Assembly: GCA_023413555.1 (NCBI GenBank)
Contig: JAEZPG010000079.1
Location: forward strand, 13,478 to 77,477
From: Bacillota bacterium
GTDB taxonomy: Bacteria > Bacillota > Clostridia > Lachnospirales > Lachnospiraceae
DNA length: 64,000 nt
Direction: 5' to 3'
Part shown: in pieces, positions 16,800 through 24,669 of the stretch
How the letters are laid out: every line of letters begins with the position of its first letter
Position numbering within the stretch: position 1 is the stretch's first letter
Notes under the pieces: model-generated
Databases searched by the model: none
What the model was told of the DNA's origin: nothing
Seen by the model: only the letters and a program-made list of their open reading frames with translations
Position numbers and translations under genes: made by a program

Positions 16800-19361
16800 A
16801 TGACAAGTGGCAAATTTAAGTTGACAGGACTAACAACTGCCGAAGCGAAGCAATTGCAGGAGCAGTATGGTAAAAACGAAGTATCAGCTCAAAGGAAGGA
16901 ATGTTTTATTAAAAAACTGTTCCATATTGTTTGTGAACCTATGTTTTTATTATTAATAGTTGCAGCAATTATTTATTTTATTCTAGGAGAGCCTAAAGAC
17001 GGCGCGGTTATGCTAGTATTTGTAATCGGTGTAATTAGCATTGATGTGATACAGGAATGGAAAACAGATAAGACATTGAAAGCCCTAAAGGAACTTTCAG
17101 CTCCTAGTGTTACTGTAATCAGAGATGGGAAAGAGCAGATCATTGCTAGCTGTGATTTGGTGCCAAGAGATCTGATGTTAATATGGGAAGGACTTAAGAT
17201 TCCTGCAGATGGGGTGATCGTAAAATGCAATGATTTGTGTGTGGATGAATCCTCTCTTACAGGAGAAGCACAAGGGGTATGGAAGTTCTCACGTGAAGCC
17301 CCTATAGAGGTACAGGTTGGTAGTGAGAATTACTGGCGAATGGACTATTGCTATGCAGGTACCTTAGTAACCCAGGGAACCGCTATTGTTGTAGTAGAAA
17401 AGATTGGAAATTCCACAGAGTACGGCAAGATAGGGATAAATGTATCCTCAGTGAAAGAGGAAATCACCCCTTTACAGAGACAAACAAGAAGCCTTGTAAA
17501 ACTATGTGCGATTATTGCTGTTTCTTTGTTTGTCTTAGTAGGACTTTTAACGTATCTGAATCTGACAGATCATTTTCTTGGGGATCGGATTGTTGAAAGC
17601 ATATTATCTGGTATTACTTTGGCTATGGCAATGATCCCCGAGGAATTTCCTGTAATTCTAACAGTATTTTTATCCATGGGTGCGTGGAGACTTGCTCAAA
17701 AAAAATCTCTTGTAAGAAAGCTACCAGCCGTGGAAACTCTTGGAGCAGTCTCAGTACTCTGTGTGGATAAAACAGGAACAATTACCATGAATCAGATGAC
17801 GGTACAGGATATCTGGGCGGTGAATGAAGATATCACTGGATTGTGTGAGATTATGGGTATGGGCTGTGAGACAGATGCCTACGATCCTATGGAGACAGCT
17901 ATGTTGTCCTATTGTGAGTCAGTTGGCTTGTCAAAGGAGTATTTATTTGACGGAGAATTAATCGAAGAATATGCCTTTACTAACGAGTTAAAGATGATGG
18001 GTCATGTTTGGAAAAAAAATCAACACATTGTGATTGCTGCAAAGGGTTGTCCCGAAAGTATCTTTACCATCTGTAACATGACAGAGAATGAAAAAAAGGC
18101 AGTAGAGGACAGGGTTAATAAAATGTCTTTTGAGGGACTCCGGGTGATTGCAGTAGCTACTAAGATTTTGGAAAGAAATGAGAAGGTTCCAGATAAGATT
18201 ATGGATTGTCAGCTGAGATTCTGTGGACTAGTGGGGCTACAAGATCCTCCAAGAGAAAGTGTTAAAGCAGATCTAGCTAATTGCTACAGGGCTGGAATCC
18301 GAGTAGTAATGATTACTGGTGACAATGGATTAACAGCCACGTCAATAGCAAAGAAAATAGGTATTAAACACTGTGATCATATTATTACCGGTAACATGTT
18401 AGACCATATGACTGATGTTGAACTACGGGAAAAAGTGAAGGATGTATGTATATTCTCCCGTGTCATTCCGTCTCATAAGATGCGGATTGTAAAAGCATTT
18501 AAGGAAAATGGAGAAATTGTTGCAATGACAGGAGATGGGGTAAATGATGCGCCAGCCTTAAAATATGCAGACATTGGTGTAGCAATGGGGAAACGTGGCA
18601 GTCAGGTATCTCGAGAGGCAGCAGATCTCATTTTAATGGATGATAATTTCACTACTATTATTGATACTATCAAAGATGGTAGACGAATCTATGACAATAC
18701 TAGAAAGGCAATAGGCTATGTCTTTACTATACACATTCCAATTGCATTATCCGCTTTATTAGCACCTCTTATGGGGATAGAACCGGCTGCTGTATTTTTA
18801 TTGCCCTTGCAGGTAGTGCTTTTGGAACTGCTTATAGATCCTACTTGTTCCATAGTGTTGGAACGACAACCTGCAGAGGTTGATGTTATGGAACGTAAAC
18901 CTAGAAAGACAACAGAAAAGATTGTAACAACAAAGCTCCTTACAAAAAGTGTTTTACAAGGCCTGGTAATCTTTATCGCTTCTTTTGGAACCTATTACTT
19001 TACCCTAAATGGCAATTCTGCCAATGCGCCTATAGCTCGAGCTATGGGACTTACCATTATTATGTTCTCTAACTTATTGCTTGTGCAGGTAAATAGCTCT
19101 GATCATGAATTAATTTATCTTTCAGTGAGAAGACTTATGAAGGATAAAGTAATGTGGGCTGTGAATATTGGAACCTTTGCTATGCTTGGAATAATACTTT
19201 ATACCCCTCTTCATAGTTTCTTGAAACTGGCATCTCTATCACCTCTACAGCTGCTAACGGCTACTGGAGTTGCCATGATATCAGTGTTGTGGTATGAAAT
19301 CAAAAAATTATTTGACTTACATACCATTGGTATGTATAATAAAAATACCATTGGTATGTAG
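16800..19361 (+). CDS. P-type cation-transporting ATPase under NiCo riboswitch control
   Basis: The 853-residue protein has the P-type ATPase cores: an N-terminal cation_ATPase_N region, actuator with SSLTGEA, phosphorylation motif CVDKTGTIT (Asp near residue 325), MITGDN, and the hinge TGDGVNDAPAL. TM4 carries PEEFP, and TM6 has ELLIDPTCS rather than the NxxTD of SERCA-type Ca2+ pumps. The start at 16800 follows AAGGAGG; the frame open to 16653 runs back into the riboswitch and is rejected. The leader suggests export of Co2+, Ni2+ or Fe2+ rather than Ca2+. The last codons (HTIGMYNKNTIGM) run through the operators of the next gene. Confidence 0.85.
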   Translation: MTSGKFKLTGLTTAEAKQLQEQYGKNEVSAQRKECFIKKLFHIVCEPMFLLLIVAAIIYFILGEPKDGAVMLVFVIGVISIDVIQEWKTDKTLKALKELSAPSVTVIRDGKEQIIASCDLVPRDLMLIWEGLKIPADGVIVKCNDLCVDESSLTGEAQGVWKFSREAPIEVQVGSENYWRMDYCYAGTLVTQGTAIVVVEKIGNSTEYGKIGINVSSVKEEITPLQRQTRSLVKLCAIIAVSLFVLVGLLTYLNLTDHFLGDRIVESILSGITLAMAMIPEEFPVILTVFLSMGAWRLAQKKSLVRKLPAVETLGAVSVLCVDKTGTITMNQMTVQDIWAVNEDITGLCEIMGMGCETDAYDPMETAMLSYCESVGLSKEYLFDGELIEEYAFTNELKMMGHVWKKNQHIVIAAKGCPESIFTICNMTENEKKAVEDRVNKMSFEGLRVIAVATKILERNEKVPDKIMDCQLRFCGLVGLQDPPRESVKADLANCYRAGIRVVMITGDNGLTATSIAKKIGIKHCDHIITGNMLDHMTDVELREKVKDVCIFSRVIPSHKMRIVKAFKENGEIVAMTGDGVNDAPALKYADIGVAMGKRGSQVSREAADLILMDDNFTTIIDTIKDGRRIYDNTRKAIGYVFTIHIPIALSALLAPLMGIEPAAVFLLPLQVVLLELLIDPTCSIVLERQPAEVDVMERKPRKTTEKIVTTKLLTKSVLQGLVIFIASFGTYYFTLNGNSANAPIARAMGLTIIMFSNLLLVQVNSSDHELIYLSVRRLMKDKVMWAVNIGTFAMLGIILYTPLHSFLKLASLSPLQLLTATGVAMISVLWYEIKKLFDLHTIGMYNKNTIGM
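19312..19340 (+). promoter_or_regulatory. promoter of the TetR gene, inside the ATPase 3' end
   Basis: TTGACT (19312-19317), a 17-bp spacer and TATAAT (19335-19340). The spacer is filled by the first ATACC-N3-GGTAT palindrome, so repressor binding would exclude RNA polymerase. Confidence 0.8.
19319..19359. promoter_or_regulatory. tandem TetR-type operators
   Basis: Two identical 13-bp palindromes ATACCATTGGTAT occupy 19321-19333 and 19345-19357, with centres 24 bp apart. They cover the -35/-10 spacer and the start region of the TetR transcript, consistent with autorepression. A related element lies upstream of the MFS gene at 20108. Confidence 0.75.
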
Positions 19362-19370
19362 GAGGAGATT

Positions 19371-20039
19371 ATGGCAAGAAATAAGCATCCGGAAGAAACT
19401 AAGAATTTAATAATTGATACAGCTGCCCGGTTGTTTATGGACCAAGGATATGACCATACTTCTATTCAAGACATCATTAATCATCTAGGCGGTTTATCCA
19501 AGGGCGCAATCTATCATCATTTTAAATCAAAGGAAGAAATTATGTGGGAAGTTGCAGAGAAGATATATGCTGATTCCAGAGATGAGATAATGAAGGTGTG
19601 CGCTAGAACTGATTTAAATGGTAAGGAGAAGCTTAAGGAGATTTTTCGATCTTCAGCCTCTCATCCAGCTCAAAAGGATATGTTTTCGGCCGCTCCTGAT
19701 ATGCTTTATAACTCTCAACTACTGGTACTATTTCTTCGAGGTTCGGTACAGAAGGAAGCCCCGGAAATGATCTATGGAGTGTTGGAAGAGGGCATTGCCG
19801 ATGGTTCCATAAAGACAGAATATCCAAAGGAATTATCAGAGGTTATAATGTTACTGGTAAACTTTTGGCTAAATCCTATGATTTATCATTGTGAAACTGA
19901 GGAGATGATAAAGAAAATTAGGTTTTGTCAACATTTACTTCAACTGATGGGATTAGATATTGTAGATGATTCTTTAATATCTAAATTAGTGGAATATGTA
20001 GCTCTATATAATCAGAATAGGCAAGAGCAGAATTCTTAA
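19371..20039 (+). CDS. TetR/AcrR-family transcriptional regulator
   Basis: This 222-residue protein has an N-terminal TetR HTH (about 8-55: AARLFMDQGYDHTSIQDIINHL, then SKGAIYHHFKSKEE) and a helical ligand-binding C-terminal domain. GGAGGAG precedes the ATG. It sits between the metal ATPase and an MFS exporter, with likely operators in front of itself and of the exporter, so it probably represses both and is released by a toxic ligand. The ligand is unknown. A strong hairpin follows the gene. Confidence 0.9.
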   Translation: MARNKHPEETKNLIIDTAARLFMDQGYDHTSIQDIINHLGGLSKGAIYHHFKSKEEIMWEVAEKIYADSRDEIMKVCARTDLNGKEKLKEIFRSSASHPAQKDMFSAAPDMLYNSQLLVLFLRGSVQKEAPEMIYGVLEEGIADGSIKTEYPKELSEVIMLLVNFWLNPMIYHCETEEMIKKIRFCQHLLQLMGLDIVDDSLISKLVEYVALYNQNRQEQNS

Positions 20040-20065
20040 AAATATATATACTTAATTGGAAGAAT

Positions 20066-20097
20066 AAAGGAATTGCAGGACAATTCCTTTATATTTT
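20066..20097 (+). terminator. intrinsic terminator after the TetR gene
   Basis: AAAGGAATTG and CAATTCCTTT form a perfect 10-bp stem around CAGGA, followed by ATATTTT. It separates the regulator from the MFS gene, which therefore needs its own promoter. Confidence 0.85.
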
Positions 20098-20107
20098 ACT
20101 ATTATAC

Positions 20108-20124
20108 ATACCAACGGTCGGTAT
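20108..20124. promoter_or_regulatory. TetR-type operator upstream of the MFS exporter
   Basis: ATACC-N7-GGTAT (imperfect palindrome ATACCAACGGTCGGTAT) lies 24 bp before the exporter start. Half-sites match those of the tandem operators at 19321 and 19345, but the spacing is 4 bp longer, so shared control by the same TetR is plausible, not certain. Confidence 0.55.
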
Positions 20125-20147
20125 TAAAAATTATGGAGGTATTTGTT

Positions 20148-21392
20148 ATGAAAGATAACAAAGGTTTTACAAAAGATTTTTGGCTAGTGGTAATCGGGCA
20201 GATTATTTCCTTATTTGGGAATGCCACAATGCGATTCGCCCTGCCTATACATTTATTGACGGAAACAGGTTCTGCGGCTTTATTAGGAATCGTATCCGGT
20301 TGTGCTTTTATTCCGCTGGCCATAATGTCTCCGGTAGGAGGAATCATTGCAGATCGTGTAAACAAGAGAAATATTATGGTGGTTCTTGATTTCTTCACCT
20401 CAGGGCTAACCATATTATTTCTCTTACTGTATGGTAGGGTGAACCTAACAGGACTTGTATTAGTCATGATGTTTTTATTATATGGGATTGCCGGAGCCTA
20501 CCAGCCATCTGTTCAGGCAAGTATTCCTGTTCTGGTGGCAGAAGATAAGGTTATGCCAGCGAATGCTATTGTTAGTATGGTGTCTTCCCTTTCAAGTCTA
20601 TTAGGACCTGCTCTTGGAGGAATGGCTTATGCCGCCTGGGGAATTATTCCAGTCTTAGGAATCGCAGCAGGTTGCTTCTTCTTCTCAGCTGTTATGGAGA
20701 TATTTATTCATATACCTTTTGTCAAACACCCTAAAGGAGAATCCATGCTTCAGGATATAAAGACGGACATCAAAGATAGTATTCACTATATCACCAAGGA
20801 AAAAAAGGCCTTAGGAAAATGGACTATTTGTTGCTCCGCTATCAATCTAGTACTGTCTGCCCTAATAGTTATTGGACTTCCGGTTGTAGTTACACAGACA
20901 CTGAATTTCTCCAGTGAAGAAGCCTCTAAATTGTATGGTTTTTTAGAAGGATGTTTGGCAATTGGAGGATTGCTTGGTGGAGTGATAGCGGGCATCTTTA
21001 ATAAAAAAATGAGTCTTAACAAAACATGGAGATTCATAGTGGTAGCAGGACTATTGCTTCTTCCCATGAGTTTAGTGTTATTTTTGGAGGCACCAGCATA
21101 TCTTTCCTATGCAGTATTTACTTTAGCTGGAATGACGATTATGGCATTTGCTTCTATTTATACAATACAGATTATGTCTTATGTACAGATAACAGTACCA
21201 GAGGAAATAGTAGGAAAGGTCATTGCCTGGATATTAGCGATAGCCACCTGTGCTCACCCAATTGGGCAATTCCTATATGGAATGCTACTGGAGTATCTAG
21301 CAAATATTATGTATGTAATTTTCCTTATAGCAGCAGTTCTTACAATGTTAATTGGTTGGTATAGTAAAAAAATTAGTGAGAAATTAAATTAA
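20148..21392 (+). CDS. MFS efflux transporter, copy 1
   Basis: This 414-residue protein has about twelve hydrophobic segments and belongs to the MFS group of macrolide or multidrug exporters: FWLVVIGQIISLFGN at TM1, then GGIIADRVNKRNIMV as the loop 2-3 motif. The start is the ATG at 20148, nine bases after TGGAGG; the longer frame to 20073 would run across the operator. It is highly similar along its whole length to the gene at 22424-23665. A TetR repressor and operator sit directly upstream. Substrate is unknown. Confidence 0.88.
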   Translation: MKDNKGFTKDFWLVVIGQIISLFGNATMRFALPIHLLTETGSAALLGIVSGCAFIPLAIMSPVGGIIADRVNKRNIMVVLDFFTSGLTILFLLLYGRVNLTGLVLVMMFLLYGIAGAYQPSVQASIPVLVAEDKVMPANAIVSMVSSLSSLLGPALGGMAYAAWGIIPVLGIAAGCFFFSAVMEIFIHIPFVKHPKGESMLQDIKTDIKDSIHYITKEKKALGKWTICCSAINLVLSALIVIGLPVVVTQTLNFSSEEASKLYGFLEGCLAIGGLLGGVIAGIFNKKMSLNKTWRFIVVAGLLLLPMSLVLFLEAPAYLSYAVFTLAGMTIMAFASIYTIQIMSYVQITVPEEIVGKVIAWILAIATCAHPIGQFLYGMLLEYLANIMYVIFLIAAVLTMLIGWYSKKISEKLN

Positions 21393-21407
21393 GAGATGTC
21401 CTATATA

Positions 21408-21451
21408 ATAGCCAGAGAAGAGATCAAGGTAGCTTTTCTCTGGCTATTTTT
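21408..21451 (+). terminator. intrinsic terminator after MFS copy 1
   Basis: ATAGCCAGAGAA pairs with TTCTCTGGCTAT in a 12-bp stem with a loop of about 17 bases, followed by six T. Confidence 0.9.
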
Positions 21452-21537
21452 TATCTACCACTCTAGTAATAGTATTAACATTCAGGTGCATTTTTTTACC
21501 TCTTACCTCAGAAAATAAACCTCTTGCTAAAACATTA

Positions 21538-21565
21538 TTTACACAATTATAAAATTAGTGATAAT
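21538..21565 (+). promoter_or_regulatory. conserved promoter of the LiaF-like module, copy 1
   Basis: TTTACA (21538-21543), 16 bp, GATAAT (21560-21565). The same arrangement is kept at 44400-44427 on the minus strand, and an upstream TTTTTTACCTCTTAC block is also shared, possibly the LytTR binding region. Confidence 0.6.
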
Positions 21566-21572
21566 AAAGTCA

Positions 21573-21704
21573 TGGAGGTAAAGAGAGGAAGGTCTTCAAT
21601 AGGATCTTATTTTTTGACATCGATTATGGCAGTCATAAGCAAGTATATGTATCAAGAAACTTAAATAAAAATCAAGATAAGAGGAAAAGAGGTTATAATC
21701 ATGA
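21573..21704 (+). pseudogene. LytTR regulator remnant
   Basis: Compared with the intact gene at 43918-44379, only short pieces remain: the ribosome-site region CATGGAGGT, a middle piece equivalent to the NKILFFDTDSG segment (about 21595-21630), joined directly to a tail equivalent to HKQVYVSRN (from 21633) and the end of the gene. Start codon and most of the DNA-binding domain are gone. The LiaF-like gene follows with the same junction as in the intact pair. Confidence 0.85.
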
Positions 21705-22393
21705 AAAATAGAAATTTATTTTGGGGGTTATTTTTAATCCTAGGCGCAGTTTTTATTATTATTAGTCAAATAGGAATCTTTGAAGATGTCAGTTTGTTAA
21801 AAGTGGTATTTGCTGTTTTGTTAACCGGTGTTGGCATTGCCGGACTCATCCATTTGGAGTTTACCTTAATTCTGTTTCCTATTGCCATTATCCTTATAAT
21901 GTTTGACCAGGAATTAAATATCACTAAACTGACACCATGGCCGGTACTGTCAACTGCGCTACTTGGAAGTATAGGTCTCTCTCTAATTTTCCGTCGTCAT
22001 CATAAGTGTTTTTTTTATGAGAAATACATGAAAGATGTTATTATTAACGAGCCAGACAGTGGTAATGTAAGTTGTTCTGCCCATATGGGTTCTACTGTGA
22101 AGTATATTAATACGAAAGAGTTTGAAAAAGGAATTGTAGATTGTAGCTTCGGCGAAGCCACCGTATATTTGGACAATGCAGATATTAAAGATAGCTCTGC
22201 CGTTTTACAAGTAGATTGCGCCTTTGGTGGCGTAGAACTATATCTTCCAAAACATTGGCAGATCGAGAAAAGTATTGATGTATTCATTGGAGGAATTGAT
22301 GAAAAAGGTAGAAAAGACCAAGTGTGTAATGGTCCAACCTTAATCCTTACTGGTCGAATTAAATTCGCTGGTATCACCATCTATTATGTATAG
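21701..22393 (+). CDS. LiaF-like membrane protein, copy 1
   Basis: This 230-residue protein has a hydrophobic N-terminal half with about four TM segments (start NLFWGLFLILGAVFIII) and a C-terminal beta-helical LiaF/DUF2154-type domain (repeats such as VDCSFGEATVYLDNADI and VDCAFGGVELYLPKHW). Such proteins act in envelope-stress or antibiotic responses, often as negative regulators of a signalling partner. It closely matches the protein at 43229-43921. Its former LytTR partner is degraded here. It lies 30 bp before the second MFS exporter and is probably cotranscribed. Confidence 0.85.
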   Translation: MKNRNLFWGLFLILGAVFIIISQIGIFEDVSLLKVVFAVLLTGVGIAGLIHLEFTLILFPIAIILIMFDQELNITKLTPWPVLSTALLGSIGLSLIFRRHHKCFFYEKYMKDVIINEPDSGNVSCSAHMGSTVKYINTKEFEKGIVDCSFGEATVYLDNADIKDSSAVLQVDCAFGGVELYLPKHWQIEKSIDVFIGGIDEKGRKDQVCNGPTLILTGRIKFAGITIYYV

Positions 22394-22423
22394 AGAAGTA
22401 ATCATATAAAGGAGATATTTGTT

Positions 22424-23665
22424 ATGCATGATAACAAAAGCTTTACAAAAGATTTCTGGCTAGTGGTTATAGGGCAAATCATTTCGTTATTTGGGAATGC
22501 TACAATGCGTTTTGCCCTCCCAATACATCTATTGACAGTAACCGGCTCTGCTACTCTTTTAGGTATTGTATCCGGCTGTGCATTTATTCCTCTTGCTATT
22601 ATGTCTCCTATAGGTGGAATCATTGCTGATCGAGTAAATAAGAGAAATATCATGGTATTTCTTGATTTTTTTACCTCAGGAATAACAGTATTATTTCTCT
22701 TACTATATGGACAGGTTAGTATAACAGGACTTGTTATGGTCATGATGTTTCTCTTGTATGGGATAAGCGGAGCCTATCAGCCATCAGTTCAAGCTAGTAT
22801 CCCTTTTTTAGTGAAAGAAGAGCAGATTATGCCAGCCAATGCCATTGTAAATATGGTGGCTTCTCTATCCGGTTTATTAGGGCCTGCATTAGGTGGAATG
22901 GCTTATAGTGCATGGGGAATCTCATTAGTTTTAGGAATTGCAGCAGGTTGCTTCTTTTTTTCAGCCGTCATGGAGATATTTATACATATTCCTTTTGTCA
23001 AACAACATAAGGGAGCATCCATACTTCAGGACACAAAAAAGGATATTAAAGATAGCATTTACTATATTACTAAGGGGAAAAAAGCTATAGGAAAGCTGAC
23101 TATTTGCTGTGCGGCTATCAATCTGGTGATGTCAGCACTAATGATTATAGGACTACCAGTAATAGTGACACAGGTACTTGAGTTTTCAAGTAAGGAAGCT
23201 TCTAGATTGTATGGTTTTTTAGAAGGAAGTTTGGCAATTGGAGGACTACTTGGTGGAATGGTAACGGGTATCTTTGGTAAGAAAATGAATGTTAATAAAA
23301 GTTGGAGATTTTTAACTTTATCGGGCCTTATGCTTGTTCCAGTAGGTATGGTCTTATTACTTAAGTCTTCCGCCTATCTTACCTATACTGTCCTCATATT
23401 TACTGGGGTGATAATTATGGCATTAGCCACTATATATACGATACAGGTAATGTCTTACATACAGATTACTGTGCCAGAGGAAATAGTCGGTAAGGTAATA
23501 GCTTGGACGTTTGCGATATCCACTTGTGCACTTCCCATAGGACAAATATTATATGGTATGTTATTTGAGAACCTGAGGGACGTTTTGTATGTAATTTTCT
23601 TTATAGTTGCAATCCTGACAATGCTGATTGGTTGGTATAGTAAAGCGATTTCTGAGAAATTATAA
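22424..23665 (+). CDS. MFS efflux transporter, copy 2
   Basis: This 413-residue twelve-TM transporter is a close paralogue of the gene at 20148-21392, with alignable sequence from the first residues (SFTKDFWLVVIGQIISLFGN) to the end (GWYSKAISEKL). The ATG follows AAAGGAG. Unlike copy 1 it lies behind a LiaF-like gene and has no TetR operator, so the two copies are under different control. Substrate is unknown; macrolide or peptide antibiotic export is possible. Confidence 0.88.
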   Translation: MHDNKSFTKDFWLVVIGQIISLFGNATMRFALPIHLLTVTGSATLLGIVSGCAFIPLAIMSPIGGIIADRVNKRNIMVFLDFFTSGITVLFLLLYGQVSITGLVMVMMFLLYGISGAYQPSVQASIPFLVKEEQIMPANAIVNMVASLSGLLGPALGGMAYSAWGISLVLGIAAGCFFFSAVMEIFIHIPFVKQHKGASILQDTKKDIKDSIYYITKGKKAIGKLTICCAAINLVMSALMIIGLPVIVTQVLEFSSKEASRLYGFLEGSLAIGGLLGGMVTGIFGKKMNVNKSWRFLTLSGLMLVPVGMVLLLKSSAYLTYTVLIFTGVIIMALATIYTIQVMSYIQITVPEEIVGKVIAWTFAISTCALPIGQILYGMLFENLRDVLYVIFFIVAILTMLIGWYSKAISEKL

Positions 23666-23825
23666 AAACAAAAGTCATCAAAATAGCCACTGAAGAGTTT
23701 AAGGTAGCAAAGCAAACTTCCATGTCCTATGTTATAGGAATTTGGAAAAACTATCTGGAATATCTATACTTTCGGTAGCGTTTGAGAAAAAGCTAGGTGG
23801 GGGTGTGTTATCTACAACAATAATG

Positions 23826-23872
23826 GGGTGATTGGTTATATTCTTTGATTATAACCAATCACCTCTTTTTCG
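23826..23872 (+). terminator. intrinsic terminator upstream of the amino acid ABC operon
   Basis: GGTGATTGGTTATA pairs with TATAACCAATCACC around a short loop, followed by TCTTTTT. It closes the MFS copy 2 transcript after about 160 bp of sequence without a recognised gene. Confidence 0.85.
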
Positions 23873-23907
23873 TATAAGAAAATATGTGAAAATGAGTAAA
23901 AAATTGA

Positions 23908-23936
23908 TTGACAAATGAATATCATGAATATATACT
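23908..23936 (+). promoter_or_regulatory. SigA-type promoter of the amino acid ABC operon
   Basis: TTGACA (23908-23913), a 17-bp spacer and TATACT (23931-23936), followed by a CCTA...TAGG dyad at about 23940-23956 that could be an operator. Confidence 0.75.
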
Positions 23937-24009
23937 AATCCTATCGAAATACTAGGAATAAAAAAGATTTGGAAGGTACTTAAATTGGTTAGAAAGTAAG
24001 GTGTAAAAT

Positions 24010-24669
24010 ATGGACTTTGATTTTATTAACAGTAACATACCACTTTATCTAGAAGCAGCAAAACTTACAATCTATATAGCAGCATGGGGAATAAGCTTGG
24101 CATTTCTGCTGGGATTGGTGGTCGGTATCATCAGACATCTGCGGATTCCGGTTCTGACGCAACTGGTAGGAGGCTACATAGAACTATCAAGAAATACACC
24201 ACTGTTAATTCAATTATTCTTTTTATACTTTGGTTTACCTAAGTTGGGGATTATTTTAAGTTCAGAGGTATGCGCCGTCCTTGGTCTTACATTCTTAGGA
24301 GGAAGCTATTTTGCAGAGGCAATCCGAAGTGGGTTGGAGAATATTCCACTGATTCAAACAGAAAGTGCATTAAGCTTAGGAATGAATCGGAGACAGATAT
24401 TATTTTCTATTACTCTGCCGCAGGCATTCTCTAATTCTATACCAGCCATATGTAGCAATATTATCTTTTTAATTAAGGAGACCTCTGTGTTTAGTGCAGT
24501 AGCACTGGCAGATTTAATGTTTGTTACCAAGGATCTCATTGGAATTTATTATAAAACAGACGAAGCATTGTTTATGCTGGTAGTGGCATATCTCATTATT
24601 CTACTTCCAGTTTCTATTATAGGTACTTTGATCGAAAGGAGAATCCGTTATGGAGAGTATGGGAATTGA
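24010..24669 (+). CDS. polar amino acid ABC transporter permease 1
   Basis: This 219-residue protein has the HisM/GlnP-type permease fold with about five TM segments. The conserved block ELSRNTPLLIQLFFLYFGLP (about 59-78) and the ATPase-contact loop ESALSLGMNRRQILFSITLPQ (split near 118-138) are clear. The gene overlaps the next permease by 20 bp, typical of paired permeases of this class. The likely substrate is cystine or another sulfur amino acid, given metY downstream; this is inference. Confidence 0.92.
   Translation: MDFDFINSNIPLYLEAAKLTIYIAAWGISLAFLLGLVVGIIRHLRIPVLTQLVGGYIELSRNTPLLIQLFFLYFGLPKLGIILSSEVCAVLGLTFLGGSYFAEAIRSGLENIPLIQTESALSLGMNRRQILFSITLPQAFSNSIPAICSNIIFLIKETSVFSAVALADLMFVTKDLIGIYYKTDEALFMLVVAYLIILLPVSIIGTLIERRIRYGEYGN

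Larger units (their letters stand above)
21471..22393 (+). repeat. duplicated LytTR promoter / LiaF-like module, decayed copy
   Basis: The sequence from the ATTCAGG at about 21480 through the promoter, a truncated LytTR gene and the LiaF-like gene is homologous to the minus-strand block 43229-44490. Shared upstream blocks include TTTTTTACCTCTTAC, the TTTACA-16-GATAAT promoter and CATGGAGGT. Most of the LytTR gene is missing from this copy. Confidence 0.85.

Noticed and set aside
20066..20097. operator palindrome for TetR
   Set aside because: AAAGGAATTG/CAATTCCTTT with a 5-base loop and following T-rich bases is better explained as the terminator of the TetR gene.
21452..22400. insertion sequence as the cause of the duplication
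   Set aside because: No transposase frame, terminal inverted repeats or target duplications were seen around either copy.
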